The notes: generated by a model not told the origin, from the letters alone. A stretch of 64,000 nt of DNA from Nansenia antarctica (GCA_963989245.1 OZ022351.1:11506412-11570411); one strand, 5' to 3'; positions 23,593 to 38,467 are shown, numbered from the stretch's first letter. Numbers and translations are program-made.

Positions 23593-26500
23593 TAATTCAA
23601 CATACTCTGATTGTCATTTAGAGTTACATTATAGGAGCATTCAACAACAAGTCAAAATGTGCTCCAGAAAGGCAGAAAACAACACTTTGATAGTTTTATA
23701 TAACTTGAGAACGAATGCAAAAAACAGTCCACTCTAAGAACAGGCCGCTTGGACACTTTCAGAACAGCTCTGTTAATGACTGAAAACAGCTCTCGAAGAG
23801 ATTGTCAAAAGAGACTCCGAAAACGAAACGTTGATCACTTTTGAGCAAAAGGCTGCACACACGCAATTCAAGTTGCTCTGATTGTCATTTAGAGTTACAT
23901 TATAGGAGCATTCAGCAACAAGTCAAAATGTGCTCCAGAAAAGCAGAAAACAACACTGATATAACTTGAGAACGAATGCAAAAACCAGTCCACTCTAAGA
24001 ACAGGCCGCTTGGACACTTTCAGAACAGCTCTGTTAATGACTGATATCAGCTCTTTAAGAGATTGTCAAAAGAGACTCTGAAAACGAAACATTGATAACT
24101 TTTGAGCAAAAGGCTGCACACACGTAATTCAACATACTCTGATTGTCATTTAGAGTTACATTATAGGAGCATTCAACAACAAGTCAAAATGTGCTCCAGA
24201 AAAGCAGAAAACAACACTGATAGAACTTGAGAACGAATGCAAAAAACAGTCCACTCTCAGAACAGGCTGCTTGGACACTTTCAGAACAGCTCTGTTAATG
24301 ACTGAAATCAGCTCTTTAAGAGATTGTCAAAAGAGACTCTGAAAACGAAACATTGATAACTTTTAAGCAAAAGGCTGCACACACGTAATTCAACATACTC
24401 TGATTGTCATTTAGAGTTACATTATAGGAGCATTCAACAACAAGTCAAAATGTGCTCGAGAAAGGCAGAAAACAACACTTTGATATAACTTGAGAACGAA
24501 TGCAAAAAACAGTCCACTCTAAGAACAGGCCGCTTGGACACTTTCAGAACAGCTCTGTTAATGACTGAAAACAGCCCTCGAAGAGATTGTCAAAAGAGAC
24601 TCCGAAAACGAAACGTTGATCACTTTTGAGCAAAAGGCTGCACACACGCAATTCAAGTTGCTCTGATTGTCATTTAGAGTTACATTATAGGAGCATTCAG
24701 CAACAAGTCAAAATGTGCTCCAGAAAAGCAGAAAACAACACTGATAGAACTTGAGAACGAATGCAAAAAACAGTCCACTCTCAGAACAGGCCGCTTGGAC
24801 ACTTTCAGAACAGCTCTGTTAATGACTGAAAACAGCTCTCGAAGAGATTGTCAAAAGAGACTCTGAAAACGAAACGTTGATCACTTTTGAGCAAAAGGCT
24901 GCACACACGCAATTCAAGTTGCTCTGATTGTCATTTAGAGTTACATTATAGGAGCATTCAACAACAAGTCAAAATGTGCTCGAGAAAGGCAGAAAACAAC
25001 ACTTTGATAACTTGAGAACGAATGCAAAAAACATTCCACTCTCAGAACAGGCTGCTTGGACACTTTCAGAACAGCTCTGTTAATGACTGAAATCAGCTCT
25101 TTAAGAGATTGTCAAAAGAGACTCTGAAAACGAAACATTGATAACTTTTGAGCAAAAGGCTGCACACACGTAATTCAACATACTCTGATTGTCATTTAGA
25201 GTTACATTATAGGAGCATTCAACAACAAGTCAAAATGTGCTCCAGAAAGGCAGAAAACAACACTTTGATAGTTTGATATAACTTGAGAACGAATGCAAAA
25301 AACAGTCCACTCTCAGAACAGGCTGCTTGGACACTTTCAGAACAGCTCTGTTAATGACTGAAATTAGCTCTTTAAGAGATTGTCAAAAGAGACTCTGAAA
25401 ACGAAACATTGATAACTTTTGAGCAAAAGGCTGCACACACGTAATTCAACATACTCTGATTGTCATTTAGAGTTACATTATAGGAGCATTCAACAACAAG
25501 TCAAAATGTGCTCCAGAAAGGCAGAAAACAACACTTTGATAGTTTGATATAACTTGAGAACGAATGCAAAAAACAGTCCACTCTAAGAACAGGCCGCTTG
25601 GACACTTTCAGAACAGCTCTGTTAATGACTGAAAACAGCTCTCGAAGAGATTGTCAAAAGAGACTCCGAAAACGAAACGTTGATCACTTTTGAGCAAAAG
25701 GCTGCACACACGCAATTCAAGTTGCTCTGATTGTCATTTAGAGTTACATTATAGGAGCATTCAGCAACAAGTCAAAATGTGCTCCAGAAAAGCAGAAAAC
25801 AACACTGATAGAACTTGAGAACGAATGCAAAAAACAGTGCACTCTCAGAACAGGCCGCTTGGACACTTTCAGAACAGCTCTGTTAATGACTGAAAACAGC
25901 TCTCGAAGAGATTGTCAAAAGAGACTCTGAAAACGAAACGTTGATCACTTTTGAGCAAAAGGCTGCACACACGCAATTCAAGTTGCTCTGATTGTCATTT
26001 AGAGTTACATTATAGGAGCATTCAACAACAAGTCAAAATGTGCTCGAGAAAGGCAGAAAACAACACCTTGATATAACTTGAGAACGAATGCAAAAAACAG
26101 TCCACTCTCAGAACAGGCTGCTTGGACACTTTCAGAACAGCTCTGTTAATGACTGAAATCAGCTCTTTAAGAGATTGTCAAAAGAGACTCTGAAAACGAA
26201 ACATTGATAACTTTTGAGCAAAAGGCTGCACACACGTAATTCAACATACTCTGATTGTCATTTAGAGTTACATTATAGGAGCATTCAACAACAAGTCAAA
26301 ATATGCTCCAGAAAGGCAGAAAACAACACTTTGATAGTTTGATATAACTTGAGAACGAATGCAAAAAACAGTCCACTCTAAGAACAGGCCGCTTGGACAC
26401 TTTCAGAACAGCTCTGTTAATGACTGAAAACAGCTCTCGAAGAGATTGTCAAAAGAGACTCTGAAAACGAAACGTTGATCACTTTTGAGCAAAAGGCTGC

Positions 26501-29500
26501 ACACACGCAATTCAAGTTGCTCTGATTGTCATTTAGAGTTACATTATAGGAGCATTCAACAACAAGTCAAAATGTGCTCGAGAAAGGCAGAAAACAACAC
26601 TTTGATATAACTTGAGAACGAATGCAAAAAACAGTCCACTCTCAGAACAGGCTGCTTGGACACTTTCAGAACAGCTCTGTTAATGACTGAAATCAGCTCT
26701 TTAAGAGATTGTCAAAAGAGACTCTGAAAACGAAACATTGATAACTTTTGAGCAAAAGGCTGCACACACGTAATTCAACATACTCTGATTGTCATTTAGA
26801 GTTACATTATAGGAGCATTCAACAACAAGTCAAAATGTGCTCCAGAAAGGCAGAAAACAACACTTTGATAGTTTGATATAACTTGAGAACGAATGCAAAA
26901 AACAGTCCACTCTAAGAACAGGCCGCTTGGACACTTTCAGAACAGCTCTGTTAATGACTGAAAACAGCTCTCGAAGAGATTGTCAAAAGAGACTCCGAAA
27001 ACGAAACGTTGATCACTTTTGAGCAAAAGGCTGCACACACGCAATTCAAGTTGCTCTGATTGTCATTTAGAGTTACATTATAGGAGCATTCAGCAACAAG
27101 TCAAAATGTGCTCCAGAAAAGCAGAAAACAACACTGATAGAACTTGAGAACGAATGCAAAAAACAGTCCACTCTCAGAACAGGCCGCTTGGACACTTTCA
27201 GAACAGCTCTGTTAATGACTGAAAACAGCTCTCGAAGAGATTGTCAAAAGAGACTCTGAAAACGAAACGTTGATCACTTTTGAGCAAAAGGCTGCACACA
27301 CGCAATTCAAGTTGCTCTGATTGTCATTTAGAGTTACATTATAGGAGCATTCAACAACAAGTCAAAATGTGCTTGAGAAAGGCAGAAAACAACACTTTGA
27401 TATAACTTGAGAACGAATGCAAAAAACAGTCCACTCTCAGAACAGGCTGCTTGGACACTTTCAGAACAGCTCTGTTAATGACTGAAATCAGCTCTTTAAG
27501 AGATTGTCAAAAGAGACTCTGAAAACGAAACATTGATAACTTTTGAGCAAAAGGCTGCACACACGTAATTCAACATACTCTGATTGTCATTAAGAGTTAC
27601 ATTATAGGAGCATTCAACAACAAGTCAAAATGTGCTCCAGAAAGGCAGAAAACAACACTTTGATAGTTTGATATAACTTGAGAACGAATGCAAAAAACAG
27701 TCCACTCTAAGAACAGGCCGCTTGGACACTTTCAGAACAGCTCTGTTAATGACTGAAAACAGCTCTCGAAGAGATTGTCAAAAGAGACTCCGAAAACGAA
27801 ACGTTGATCACTTTTGAGCAAAAGGCTACAAACACGCAATTCAAGTTGCTCTGATTGTCATTTAGAGTTACATTATAGGAGCATTCAGCAACAAGTCAAA
27901 ATGTGCTCCAGAAAAGCAGAAAACAACACTGATAGAACTTGAGAACGAATGCAAAAAACAGTCCACTCTCAGAACAGGCCGCTTGGACACTTTCAGAACA
28001 GCTCTGTTAATGACTGAAAACAGCTCTCGAAGAGATTGTCAAAAGAGACTCTGAAAACGAAACGTTGATCACTTTTGAGCAAAAGGCTGCACACACGCAA
28101 TTCAAGTTGCTCTGATTGTCATTTAGAGTTACATTATAGGAGCATTCAACAACAAGTCAAAATGTGCTCGAGAAAGGCAGAAAACAACACTTTGATATAA
28201 CTTGAGAACGAATGCAAAAAACAGTCCACTCTCAGAACTGGCTGCTTGGACACTTTCAGAACAGCTCTGTTAATGACTGAAATCAGCTCTTTAAGAGATT
28301 GTCAAAAGAGACTCTGAAAACGAAACATTGATAACGTTTGAGCAAAAGGCTGCACACACGTAATTCAACATACTCTGATTTACATTTAGAGTTACATTAT
28401 AGGAGCATTCAGCAACAAGTCAAAATGTGCTCCAGAAAAGCAGAAAACAACACTGATAGAACTTGAGAACGAATGCAAAAAACAGTCCACTCTCAGAACA
28501 GGCCGCTTGGACACTTTCAGAACAGCTCTGTTAATGACTGAAAACAGCTCTCGAAGAGATTGTCAAAAGAGACTCTGAAAACGAAACGTTGATCACTTTT
28601 GAGCAAAAGGCTGCACACACGCAATTCAAGTTGCTCTGATTGTCATTTAGAGTTACATTATAGGAGCATTCAACAACAAGTCAAAATGTGCTCAAGAAAG
28701 GCAGAAAACAACACTTTGATATAACTTGAGAACGAATGCAAAAAACATTCCACTCTCAGAACAGGCTGCTTGGACACTTTCAGAACAGCTCTGTTAATGA
28801 CTGAAATCAGCTCTTTAAGAGATTGTCAAAAGAGACTCTGAAAACGAAACATTGATAACCTTTGAGCAAAAGGCTGCACACACGTAATTCAACATACTCT
28901 GATTGTCATTTAGAGTTACATTATAGGAGCATTCAACAACAAGTCAAAATGTGCTCCAGAAAGGCAGAAAACAACACTTTGATAGTTTGATATAACTTGA
29001 GAACGAATGCAAAAAACAGTCCACTCTAAGAACAGGCCGCTTGGACACTTTCAGAACAGCTCTGTTAATGACTGAAAACAGCTCTCGAAGAGATTGTCAA
29101 AAGAGACTCCGAAAACGAAACGTTGATCACTTTTGAGCAAAAGGCTGCACACACACAATTCAAGTTGCTCTGATTGTCATTTAGAGTTACATTATAGGAG
29201 CATTCAGCAACAAGTCAAAATGTGCTCCAGAAAAGCAGAAAACAACACTGATAGAACTTGAGAACGAATGCAAAAAACAGTCCACTCTCAGTACAGGCCG
29301 CTTGGACACTTTCAGAACAGCTCTGTTAATGACTGAAAACAGCTCTCGAAGAGATTGTCAAAAGAGACTCTGAAAACGAAACGTTGATCACTTTTGAGCA
29401 AAAGGCTGCACACACGCAATTCAAGTTGCTCTGATTGTGATTTAGAGTTACATTATAGGAGCATTCAACAACAAGTCAAAATGTGCTCGAGAAAGGCAGA

Positions 29501-31812
29501 AAACAACACTTTGATATAACTTGAGAACGAATGCAAAAAACAGTCCACTCTCAGAACAGGCTGCTTGGACACTTTCAGAACAGCTCTGTTAATGACTGAA
29601 ATCAGCTCTTTAAGAGATTGTCAAAAGAGACTCTGAAAACGAAACATTGATAACTTTTGAGCAAAAGGCTGCACACACGTAATTCAACATACTCTGATTG
29701 TCATTTAGAGTTACATTATAGGAGCATTCAACAACAAGTCAAAATGTGCTCCAGAAAGGCAGAAAACAACACTTTGATAGTTTGATATAACTTGAGAACG
29801 AATGCAAAAAACAGTCCACTCTAAGAACAGGCCGCTTGGACACTTTCAGAACAGCTCTGTTAATGACTGAAAACAGCTCTCGAAGAGATTGTCAAAAGAG
29901 ACTCCGAAAACGAAACGTTGATCACTTTTGAGCAAAAGGCTGCACACACGCAATTCAAGTTGCTCTGATTGTCATTTAGAGTTACATTATAGGAGCATTC
30001 AGCAACAAGTCAAAATGTGCTCCAGAAAAGCAGAAAACAACACTGATAGAACTTGAGAACGAACGCAAAAAACAGTCCACTCTCAGAACAGGCCGCTTGG
30101 ACACTTTCAGAACAGCTCTGTTAATGACTGAAAACAGCTCTCGAAGAGATTGTCAAAAGAGACTCTGAAAACGAAACGTTGATCACTTTTGAGCAAAAGG
30201 CTGCACACACGCAATTCAAGTTGCTCTGATTGTCATTTAGAGTTACATTATAGGAGCATTCAACAACAAGTCAAAATGTGCTCGAGAAAGGCAGATAACT
30301 TTGATAGTTTGATATAACTTGAGAACGAATGCAAAAAACAGTCCACTCTAAGAATAGGCCGCTTGGACACTTTCAGAACAGCTCTGTTAATGACAGAAAA
30401 CAGCTCTCGAAGAGATTGTCAAAAGAGACTCCGAAAACGAAACGTTGATCACTTTTGAGCAAAAGGCTGCACACACGCAATTCAAGTTGCTCTGATTGTC
30501 ATTTAGAGTTACATTATAGGAGCATTCAACAACAAGTCAAAATGTGCTCGAGAAAGGCAGATAACTTTGATAGTTTGATATAACTTGAGAACGAATGCAA
30601 AAAACAGTCCACTCTAAGAATAGGCCGCTTGGACACTTTCAGAACAGCTCTGTTAATGACAGAAAACAGCTCTCGAAGAGATTACCAAAAGAGACTCCGA
30701 AAACGAAACGTTGATCACTTTTGAGCAAAAGGCTGCACACACGCAATTCAAGTTGCTCTGATTGTCATTTAGAGTTACATTATAGGAGCATTCAACAACA
30801 AGTCAAAATGTGCTCGAGAAAGGCAGAAAACAACACTTTGATAGTTTGATATAACTTGAGAACGAATGCAAAAAACAGTCCACTCCAAGAACAGGCCGCT
30901 TGGACACTTTCAGAACAGCTCTGTTAATGACTGAAAACAGCTCTCGAAGAGATTGTCAAAAGAGACTTTGAAAAAGAAACGTTGATCACTTTTGAGCAAA
31001 AAGGCTGCACACACGCAATTCAAGTTGCTCTGATTGTCATTTAGAGTTACATTATAGGAGCATTCAACAACAAGTCAAAATGTGCTCGAGAAAGGCAGAA
31101 AACAACACTTTGATATAACTTGAGAACGAATGCAAAAAACAGTCCACTCTCAGAACAGGCTGCTTGGACACTTTCAGAACAGCTCTGTTAATGACTGAAA
31201 TCAGCTCTTTAAGAGATTGTCAAAAGAGACTCTGAAAACGAAACATTGATAACTTTTGAGCAAAAGGCTGCACACACGTAATTCAACATACTCTGATTGT
31301 CATTTAGAGTTACATTATAGGAGCATTCAACAACAAGTCAAAATGTGCTCCAGAAAGGCAGAAAACAACACTTTGATAGTTTGATATAACTTGAGAACGA
31401 ATGCAAAAAACAGTCCACTCTAAGAACAGGCCGCTTGGACACTTTCAGAACAGCTCTGTTAATGACTGAAAACAGCTCTCGAAGAGATTGTCAAAAGAGA
31501 CTCTGAAAACGAAACGTTGATCACTTTTGAGCAAAAGGCTGCACACACGCAATTCAAGTTGCTCTGATTGTCATTTAGAGTTACATTATAGGAGCATTCA
31601 ACAACAAGTCAAAATGTGCTCGAGAAAGGCAGAAAACAACACTTTGATATAACTTGAGAACGAATGCAAGAAACAGTCCACTCTCAGAACAGGCTGCTTG
31701 GACACTTTCAGAACAGCTCTGTTAATGACTGAAATCAGCTCTTTAAGAGATTGTCAAAAGAGACTCTGAAAACGAAACATTGATAACTTTTGAGCAAAAG
31801 GCTGCACACACG
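23593..31812 (+). repeat. 8220-bp segmental unit, copy 2
   Basis: Monomer starts are those of copy 1 plus 8220. The match runs to about 32132, where cagcaac/ctccag is replaced by caacaac/ctcgag. At 31917 the sequence has tagtttgata where 23697 has tagttttata. The near-absence of differences over 8.2 kb implies a very recent tandem amplification, or else an assembly duplication. Other HOR copies in this window differ noticeably more. Confidence 0.92.
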
Positions 31813-32083
31813 TAATTCAACATACTCTGATTGTCATTTAGAGTTACATTATAGGAGCATTCAACAACAAGTCAAAATGTGCTCCAGAAAGGCAGAAAAC
31901 AACACTTTGATAGTTTGATATAACTTGAGAACGAATGCAAAAAACAGTCCACTCTAAGAACAGGCCGCTTGGACACTTTCAGAACAGCTCTGTTAATGAC
32001 TGAAAACAGCTCTCGAAGAGATTGTCAAAAGAGACTCCGAAAACGAAACGTTGATCACTTTTGAGCAAAAGGCTGCACACACG
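31813..32083 (+). repeat. Junction class L monomer after the 8.2-kb copies
   Basis: This is a class L unit at the end of copy 2. It has tagtttgata instead of the tagttttata found at the equivalent place in copy 1. The next monomer (32084) belongs to the series that copies 1328 onward. Confidence 0.75.
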
Positions 32084-35000
32084 CAATTCAAGTTGCTCTG
32101 ATTGTCATTTAGAGTTACATTATAGGAGCATTCAACAACAAGTCAAAATGTGCTCGAGAAAGGCAGAAAACAACACTTTGATATAACTTGAGAACGAATG
32201 CAAGAAACAGTCCACTCTCAGAACAGGCTGCTTGGACACTTTCAGAACAGCTCTGTTAATGACTGAAATCAGCTCTTTAAGAGATTGTCAAAAGAGACTC
32301 TGAAAACGAAACATTGATAACTTTTGAGCAAAAGGCTGCACACACGTAATTCAACATACTCTGATTGTCATTTAGAGTTACATTATAGGAGCATTCAACA
32401 ACAAGTCAAAATGTGCTCCAGAAAGGCAGAAAACAACACTTTGATAGTTTGATATAACTTGAGAACGAATGCAAAAAACAGTCCACTCTAAGAACAGGCC
32501 GCTTGGACACTTTCAGAACAGCTCTGTTAATGACTGAAAACAGCTCTCGAAGAGATTGTCAAAAGAGACTCCGAAAACGAAACGTTGATCACTTTTGAGC
32601 AAAAGGCTGCACACACGCAATTCAAGTTGCTCTGATTGTCATTTAGAGTTACATTATAGGAGCATTCAACAACAAGTCAAAATGTGCTCGAGAAAGGCAG
32701 AAAACAACACTTTGATATAACTTGAGAACGAATGCAAAAAACAGTCCACTCTCAGAACAGGCCGCTTGGACACTTTCAGAACAGCTCTGTTAATGACTGA
32801 AATCAGCTCTTTAAGAGATTGTCAAAAGAGACTCTGAAAACGAAACATTGATAAGTTTTGAGCAAAAGGCTGCACACACGTAATTCAACATACTCTGATT
32901 GTCATTTAGAGTTACATTATAGGAGCATTCAACAACAAGTCAAAATGTGCTCCAGAAAGGCAGAAAACAACACTTTGATAGTTTGATATAACTTGAGAAC
33001 GAATGCAAAATACAGTCCACTCTAAGAACAGGCCGCTTGGACACTTTCAGAACAGCTCTGTTAATGACTGAAAACAGCTCTCGAAGAGATTGTCAAAAGA
33101 GACTCCGAAAACGAAACGTTGATCACTTTTGAGCAAAAGGCTGCACACACGCAATTCAAGTTGCTCTGATTGTCATTTAGAGTTACATTATAGGAGCATT
33201 CAGCAACAAGTCAAAATGTGCTCCAGAAAAGCAGAAAACAACACTGATAGAACTTGAGAACGTATGCAAAAAACAGTCCACTCTCAGAACAGGCCGCTTG
33301 GACACTTTCAGAACAGCTCTGTTAATGACTGAAATCAGCTCTTTAAGAGATTGTCAAAAGAGACTCTGAAAACAAAACGTTGATAACTTTTGAGCAAAAG
33401 GCTGCACACACGCAATTCAAGTTGCTCTGATTGTCATTTAGAGTTACATTATAGGAGCATTCAACAACAAGTCAAAATGTGCTCGAGAAAGGCAGAAAAC
33501 AACACTTTGATATAACTTGAGAACGAATGCAAAAAACAGTCCACTCTCAGAACAGGCTGCTTGGACACTTTCAGAACAGCTCTGTTAATGACTGAAATCA
33601 GCTCTTTAAGAGATTGTCAAAAGAGACTCTGAAAACGAAACGTTGATCACTTTTCAGCAAAAGGCTGCACACACGCAATTCAAGTTGCTCTGATTGTCAT
33701 TTAGAGTTACATTATAGGAGCATTCAACAACAAGTCAAAATGTGCTCGAGAAAGGCAGAAAACAACACTTTGATAGTTTGATATAACTTGAGAACGAATG
33801 CAAAAACCAGTCCACTCTAAGAACAGGCCGCTTGGACACTTTCAGAACAGCTCTGTTAATGACTGAAAACAGCTCTCGAAGAGATTGTCAAAAGAGACTC
33901 CGAAAACGAAACGTTGATCACTTTTGAGCAAAAGGCTGCACACACGCAATTCAAGTTGCTCTGATTGTCATTTAGAGTTACATTATAGGAGCATTCAACA
34001 ACAAGTCAAAATGTGCTCCAGAAAAGCAGAAAACAACACTGATAGAACTTGAGAACGAATGCAAAAAACAGTCCACTCTCAGAACAGGCCGCTTGGACAC
34101 TTTCAGAACAGCTCTGTTAATGACTGAAAACAGCTCTCGAAGAGATTGTCAAAAGAGACTCTGAAAACGAAACGTTGATCACTTTTGAGCAAAAGGCTGC
34201 ACACACGCAATTCAAGTTGCTCTGATTGTCATTTAGAGTTACATTATAGGAGCATTCAACAACAAGTCAAAATGTGCTCGAGAAAGGCAGAAAACAACAC
34301 TTTGATATAACTTGAGAACGAATGCAAAAAACAGTCCACTCTCAGAACAGGCCGCTTGGACACTTTCAGAACAGCTCTGTTAATGACTGAAATCAGCTCT
34401 TTAAGAGATTGTCAAAAGAGACTCTGAAAACGAAACATTGATAAGTTTTGAGCAAAAGGCTGCACACACGTAATTCAACATACTCTGATTGTCATTTAGA
34501 GTTACATTATAGGAGCATTCAACAACAAGTCAAAATGTGCTCCAGAAAGGCAGAAAACAACACTTTGATAGTTTGATATAACTTGAGAACGAATGCAAAA
34601 TACAGTCCACTCTAAGAACAGGCCGCTTGGACACTTTCAGAACAGCTCTGTTAATGACTGAAAACAGCTCTCGAAGAGATTGTCAAAAGAGACTCCGAAA
34701 ACGAAACGTTGATCACTTTTGAGCAAAAGGCTGCACACACGCAATTCAAGTTGCTCTGATTGTCATTTAGAGTTACATTATAGGAGCATTCAGCAACAAG
34801 TCAAAATGTGCTCCAGAAAGGCAGAAAACAACACTTTGATAGTTTGATATAACTTGAGAACGAATGCAAAAAACAGTCCACTCTAAGAACAGGCCGCTTG
34901 GACACTTTCAGAACAGCTCTGTTAATGACTGAAATCAGCTCTTTAAGAGATTGTCAAAAGAGACTCTGAAAACAAAACGTTGATAACTTTTGAGCAAAAG

Positions 35001-36875
35001 GCTGCACACACGCAATTCAAGTTGCTCTGATTGTCATTTAGAGTTACATTATAGGAGCATTCAACAACAAGTCAAAATGTGCTCGAGAAAGGCAGAAAAC
35101 AACACTTTGATATAACTTGAGAACGAATGCAAAAAACAGTCCACTCTCAGAACAGGCTGCTTGGACACTTTCAGAACAGCTCTGTTAATGACTGAAATCA
35201 GCTCTTTAAGAGATTGTCAAAAGAGACTCTGAAAACGAAACGTTGATCACTTTTCAGCAAAAGGCTGCACACACGCAATTCAAGTTGCTCTGATTGTCAT
35301 TTAGAGTTACATTATAGGAGCATTCAACAACAAGTCAAAATGTGCTCGAGAAAGGCAGAAAACAACACTTTGATAGTTTGATATAACTTGAGAACGAATG
35401 CAAAAAACAGTCCACTCTAAGAACAGGCCGCTTGGACACTTTCAGAACAGCTCTGTTAATGACTGAAAACAGCTCTCGAAGAGATTGTCAAAAGAGACTC
35501 CGAAAACGAAACGTTGATCACTTTTGAGCAAAAGGCTGCACACACGCAATTCAAGTTGCTCTGATTGTCATTTAGAGTTACATTATAGGAGCATTCAACA
35601 ACAAGTCAAAATGTGCTCCAGAAAAGCAGAAAACAACACTGATAGAACTTGAGAACGAATGCAAAAAACAGTCCACTCTCAGAACAGGCCGCTTGGACAC
35701 TTTCAGAACAGCTCTGTTAATGACTGAAAACAGCTCTCGAAGAGATTGTCAAAAGAGACTCTGAAAACGAAACGTTGATCACTTTTGAGCAAAAGGCTGC
35801 ACACACGCAATTCAAGTTGCTCTGATTGTCATTTAGAGTTACATTATAGGAGCATTCAACAACAAGTCAAAATGTGCTCGAGAAAGGCAGAAAACAACAC
35901 TTTGATATAACTTGAGAACGAATGCAAAAAACAGTCCACTCTCAGAACAGGCCGCTTGGACACTTTCAGAACAGCTCTGTTAATGACTGAAATCAGCTCT
36001 TTAAGAGATTGTCAAAAGAGACTCTGAAAACGAAACATTGATAAGTTTTGAGCAAAAGGCTGCACACACGTAATTCAACATACTCTGATTGTCATTTAGA
36101 GTTACATTATAGGAGCATTCAACAACAAGTCAAAATGTGCTCCAGAAAGGCAGAAAACAACACTTTGATAGTTTGATATAACTTGAGAACGAATGCAAAA
36201 TACAGTCCACTCTAAGAACAGGCCGCTTGGACACTTTCAGAACAGCTCTGTTAATGACTGAAAACAGCTCTCGAAGAGATTGTCAAAAGAGACTCCGAAA
36301 ACGAAACGTTGATCACTTTTGAGCAAAAGGCTGCACACACACAATTCAAGTTGCTCTGATTGTCATTTAGAGTTACATTATAGGAGCATTCAGCAACAAG
36401 TCAAAATGTGCTCCAGAAAGGCAGAAAACAACACTTTGATAGTTTGATATAACTTGAGAACGAATGCAAAAAACAGTCCACTCTAAGAACAGGCCGCTTG
36501 GACACTTTCAGAACAGCTCTGTTAATGACTGAAATCAGCTCTTTAAGAGATTGTCAAAAGAGACTCTGAAAACAAAACGTTGATAACTTTTGAGCAAAAG
36601 GCTGCACACACGCAATTCAAGTTGATCTGATTGTCATTTAGAGTTACATTATAGGAGCATTCAACAACAAGTCAAAATGTGCTCGAGAAAGGCAGAAAAC
36701 AACACTTTGATATAACTTGAGAACGAATGCAAAAAACAGTCCACTCTCAGAACAGGCTGCTTGGACACTTTCAGAACAGCTCTGTTAATGACTGAAATCA
36801 GCTCTTTAAGAGATTGTCAAAAGAGACTCTGAAAACGAAACGTTGATCACTTTTCAGCAAAAGGCTGCACACACG
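32084..36875 (+). repeat. Copy of 1328-6119 at offset 30756
   Basis: Monomers start at 32084, 32347, 32618, 32881, 33152, 33413, 33676, 33947, 34208, 34471, 34742, 35013, 35276, 35547, 35808, 36071, 36342 and 36613, matching the left block one for one. Shared rare marks are aagaaacag, gaacgtatg (2505 and 33261), aaaatacag and ttttcagc. It includes two hexamer HOR units, 33676-35275 and 35276-36875. Differences include aacatgcc near 3864, present only on the left, and gttgatctg near 36625, only here. Confidence 0.9.
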
Positions 36876-38467
36876 CAATTCAAGTTGCTCTGATTGTCAT
36901 TTAGAGTTACATTATAGGAGCATTCAACAACAAGTCAAAATGTGCTCGAGAAAGGCAGAAAACAACACTTTGATAGTTTGATATAACTTGAGAACGAATG
37001 CAAAAAACAGTCCACTCTAAGAACAGGCCGCTTGGACACTTTCAGAACAGCTCTGTTAATGACTGAAAACAGCTCTCGAAGAGATTGTCAAAAGAGACTC
37101 CGAAAACGAAACGTTGATCACTTTTGAGCAAAAGGCTGCACACACGCAATTCAAGTTGCTCTGATTGTCATTTAGAGTTACATTATAGGAGCATTCAACA
37201 ACAAGTCAAAATGTGCTCCAGAAAAGCAGAAAACAACACTGATAGAACTTGAGAACGAATGCAAAAAACAGTCCACTCTCAGAACAGGCCGCTTGGACAC
37301 TTTCAGAACAGCTCTGTTAATGACTGAAAACAGCTCTCGAAGAGATTGTCAAAAGAGACTCTGAAAACGAAACGTTGATCACTTTTGAGCAAAAGGCTGC
37401 ACACACGCAATTCAAGTTGCTCTGATTGTCATTTAGAGTTACATTATAGGAGCATTCAACAACAAGTCAAAATGTGCTCGAGAAAGGCAGAAAACAACAC
37501 TTTGATATAACTTGAGAACGAATGCAAAAAACAGTCCACTCTCAGAACAGGCCGCTTGGACACTTTCAGAACAGCTCTGTTAATGACTGAAATCAGCTCT
37601 TTAAGAGATTGTCAAAAGAGACTCTGAAAACGAAACATTGATAAGTTTTGAGCAAAAGGCTGCACACACGTAATTCAACATACTCTGATTGTCATTTAGA
37701 GTTACATTATAGGAGCATTCAACAACAAGTCAAAATGTGCTCCAGAAAGGCAGAAAACAACACTTTGATATAACTTGAGAACGAATGCAAAAAACAGTCC
37801 ACTCTCAGAACAGGCTGCTTGGACACTTTCAGAACAGCTCTGTTAATGACTGAAAACAGCTCTCGAAGAGATTGTCAAAAGAGACTCCGAAAACGAAACG
37901 TTGATCACTTTTGAGCAAAAGGCTGCACACACGCAATTCAAGTTGCTCTGATTGTCATTTAGAGTTACATTATAGGAGCATTCAGCAACAAGTCAAAATG
38001 TGCTCCAGAAAGGCAGAAAACAACACTTTGATAGTTTGATATAACTTGAGAACGAATGCAAAAAACAGTCCACTCTAAGAACAGGCCGCTTGGACACTTT
38101 CAGAACAGCTCTGTTAATGACTGAAATCAGCTCTTTAAGAGATTGTCAAAAGAGACTCTGAAAACAAAACGTTGATAACTTTTGAGCAAAAGGCTGCACA
38201 CACGCAATTCAAGTTGCTCTGATTGTCATTTAGAGTTACATTATAGGAGCATTCAACAACAAGTCAAAATGTGCTCGAGAAAGGCAGAAAACAACACTTT
38301 GATATAACTTGAGAACGAATGCAAAAAACAGTCCACTCTCAGAACAGCCTGCTTGGACACTTTCAGAACAGCTCTGTTAATGACTGAAATCAGCTCTTTA
38401 AGAGATTGTCAAAAGAGACTCTGAAAACGAAACGTTGATCACTTTTCAGCAAAAGGCTGCACACACG
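36876..38467 (+). repeat. Extra hexamer HOR unit (1592 bp)
   Basis: Monomers start at 36876, 37147, 37408, 37671, 37934 and 38205. Relative to the left half of the window, one additional hexamer is present here, and the copy offset changes from 30756 to 32348. It is 1592 instead of 1600 bp because its fourth monomer is 263 bp long. The final monomer carries cagcctgc, as at 5999, so the end of the series is equivalent in both halves. Confidence 0.88.
37671..37933 (+). repeat. Hybrid monomer: L start and end, M middle (263 bp)
   Basis: It begins taattcaacatac with ctccagaaagg (class L), switches to cactttgatataac and ctcagaacaggctgc (class M), then returns to aaaacagctctcgaag and ctccga (class L). 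A two-sided switch of this kind fits gene conversion of about 40-100 bp better than a single crossover. It is also the reason this hexamer is 8 bp short. Confidence 0.8.
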
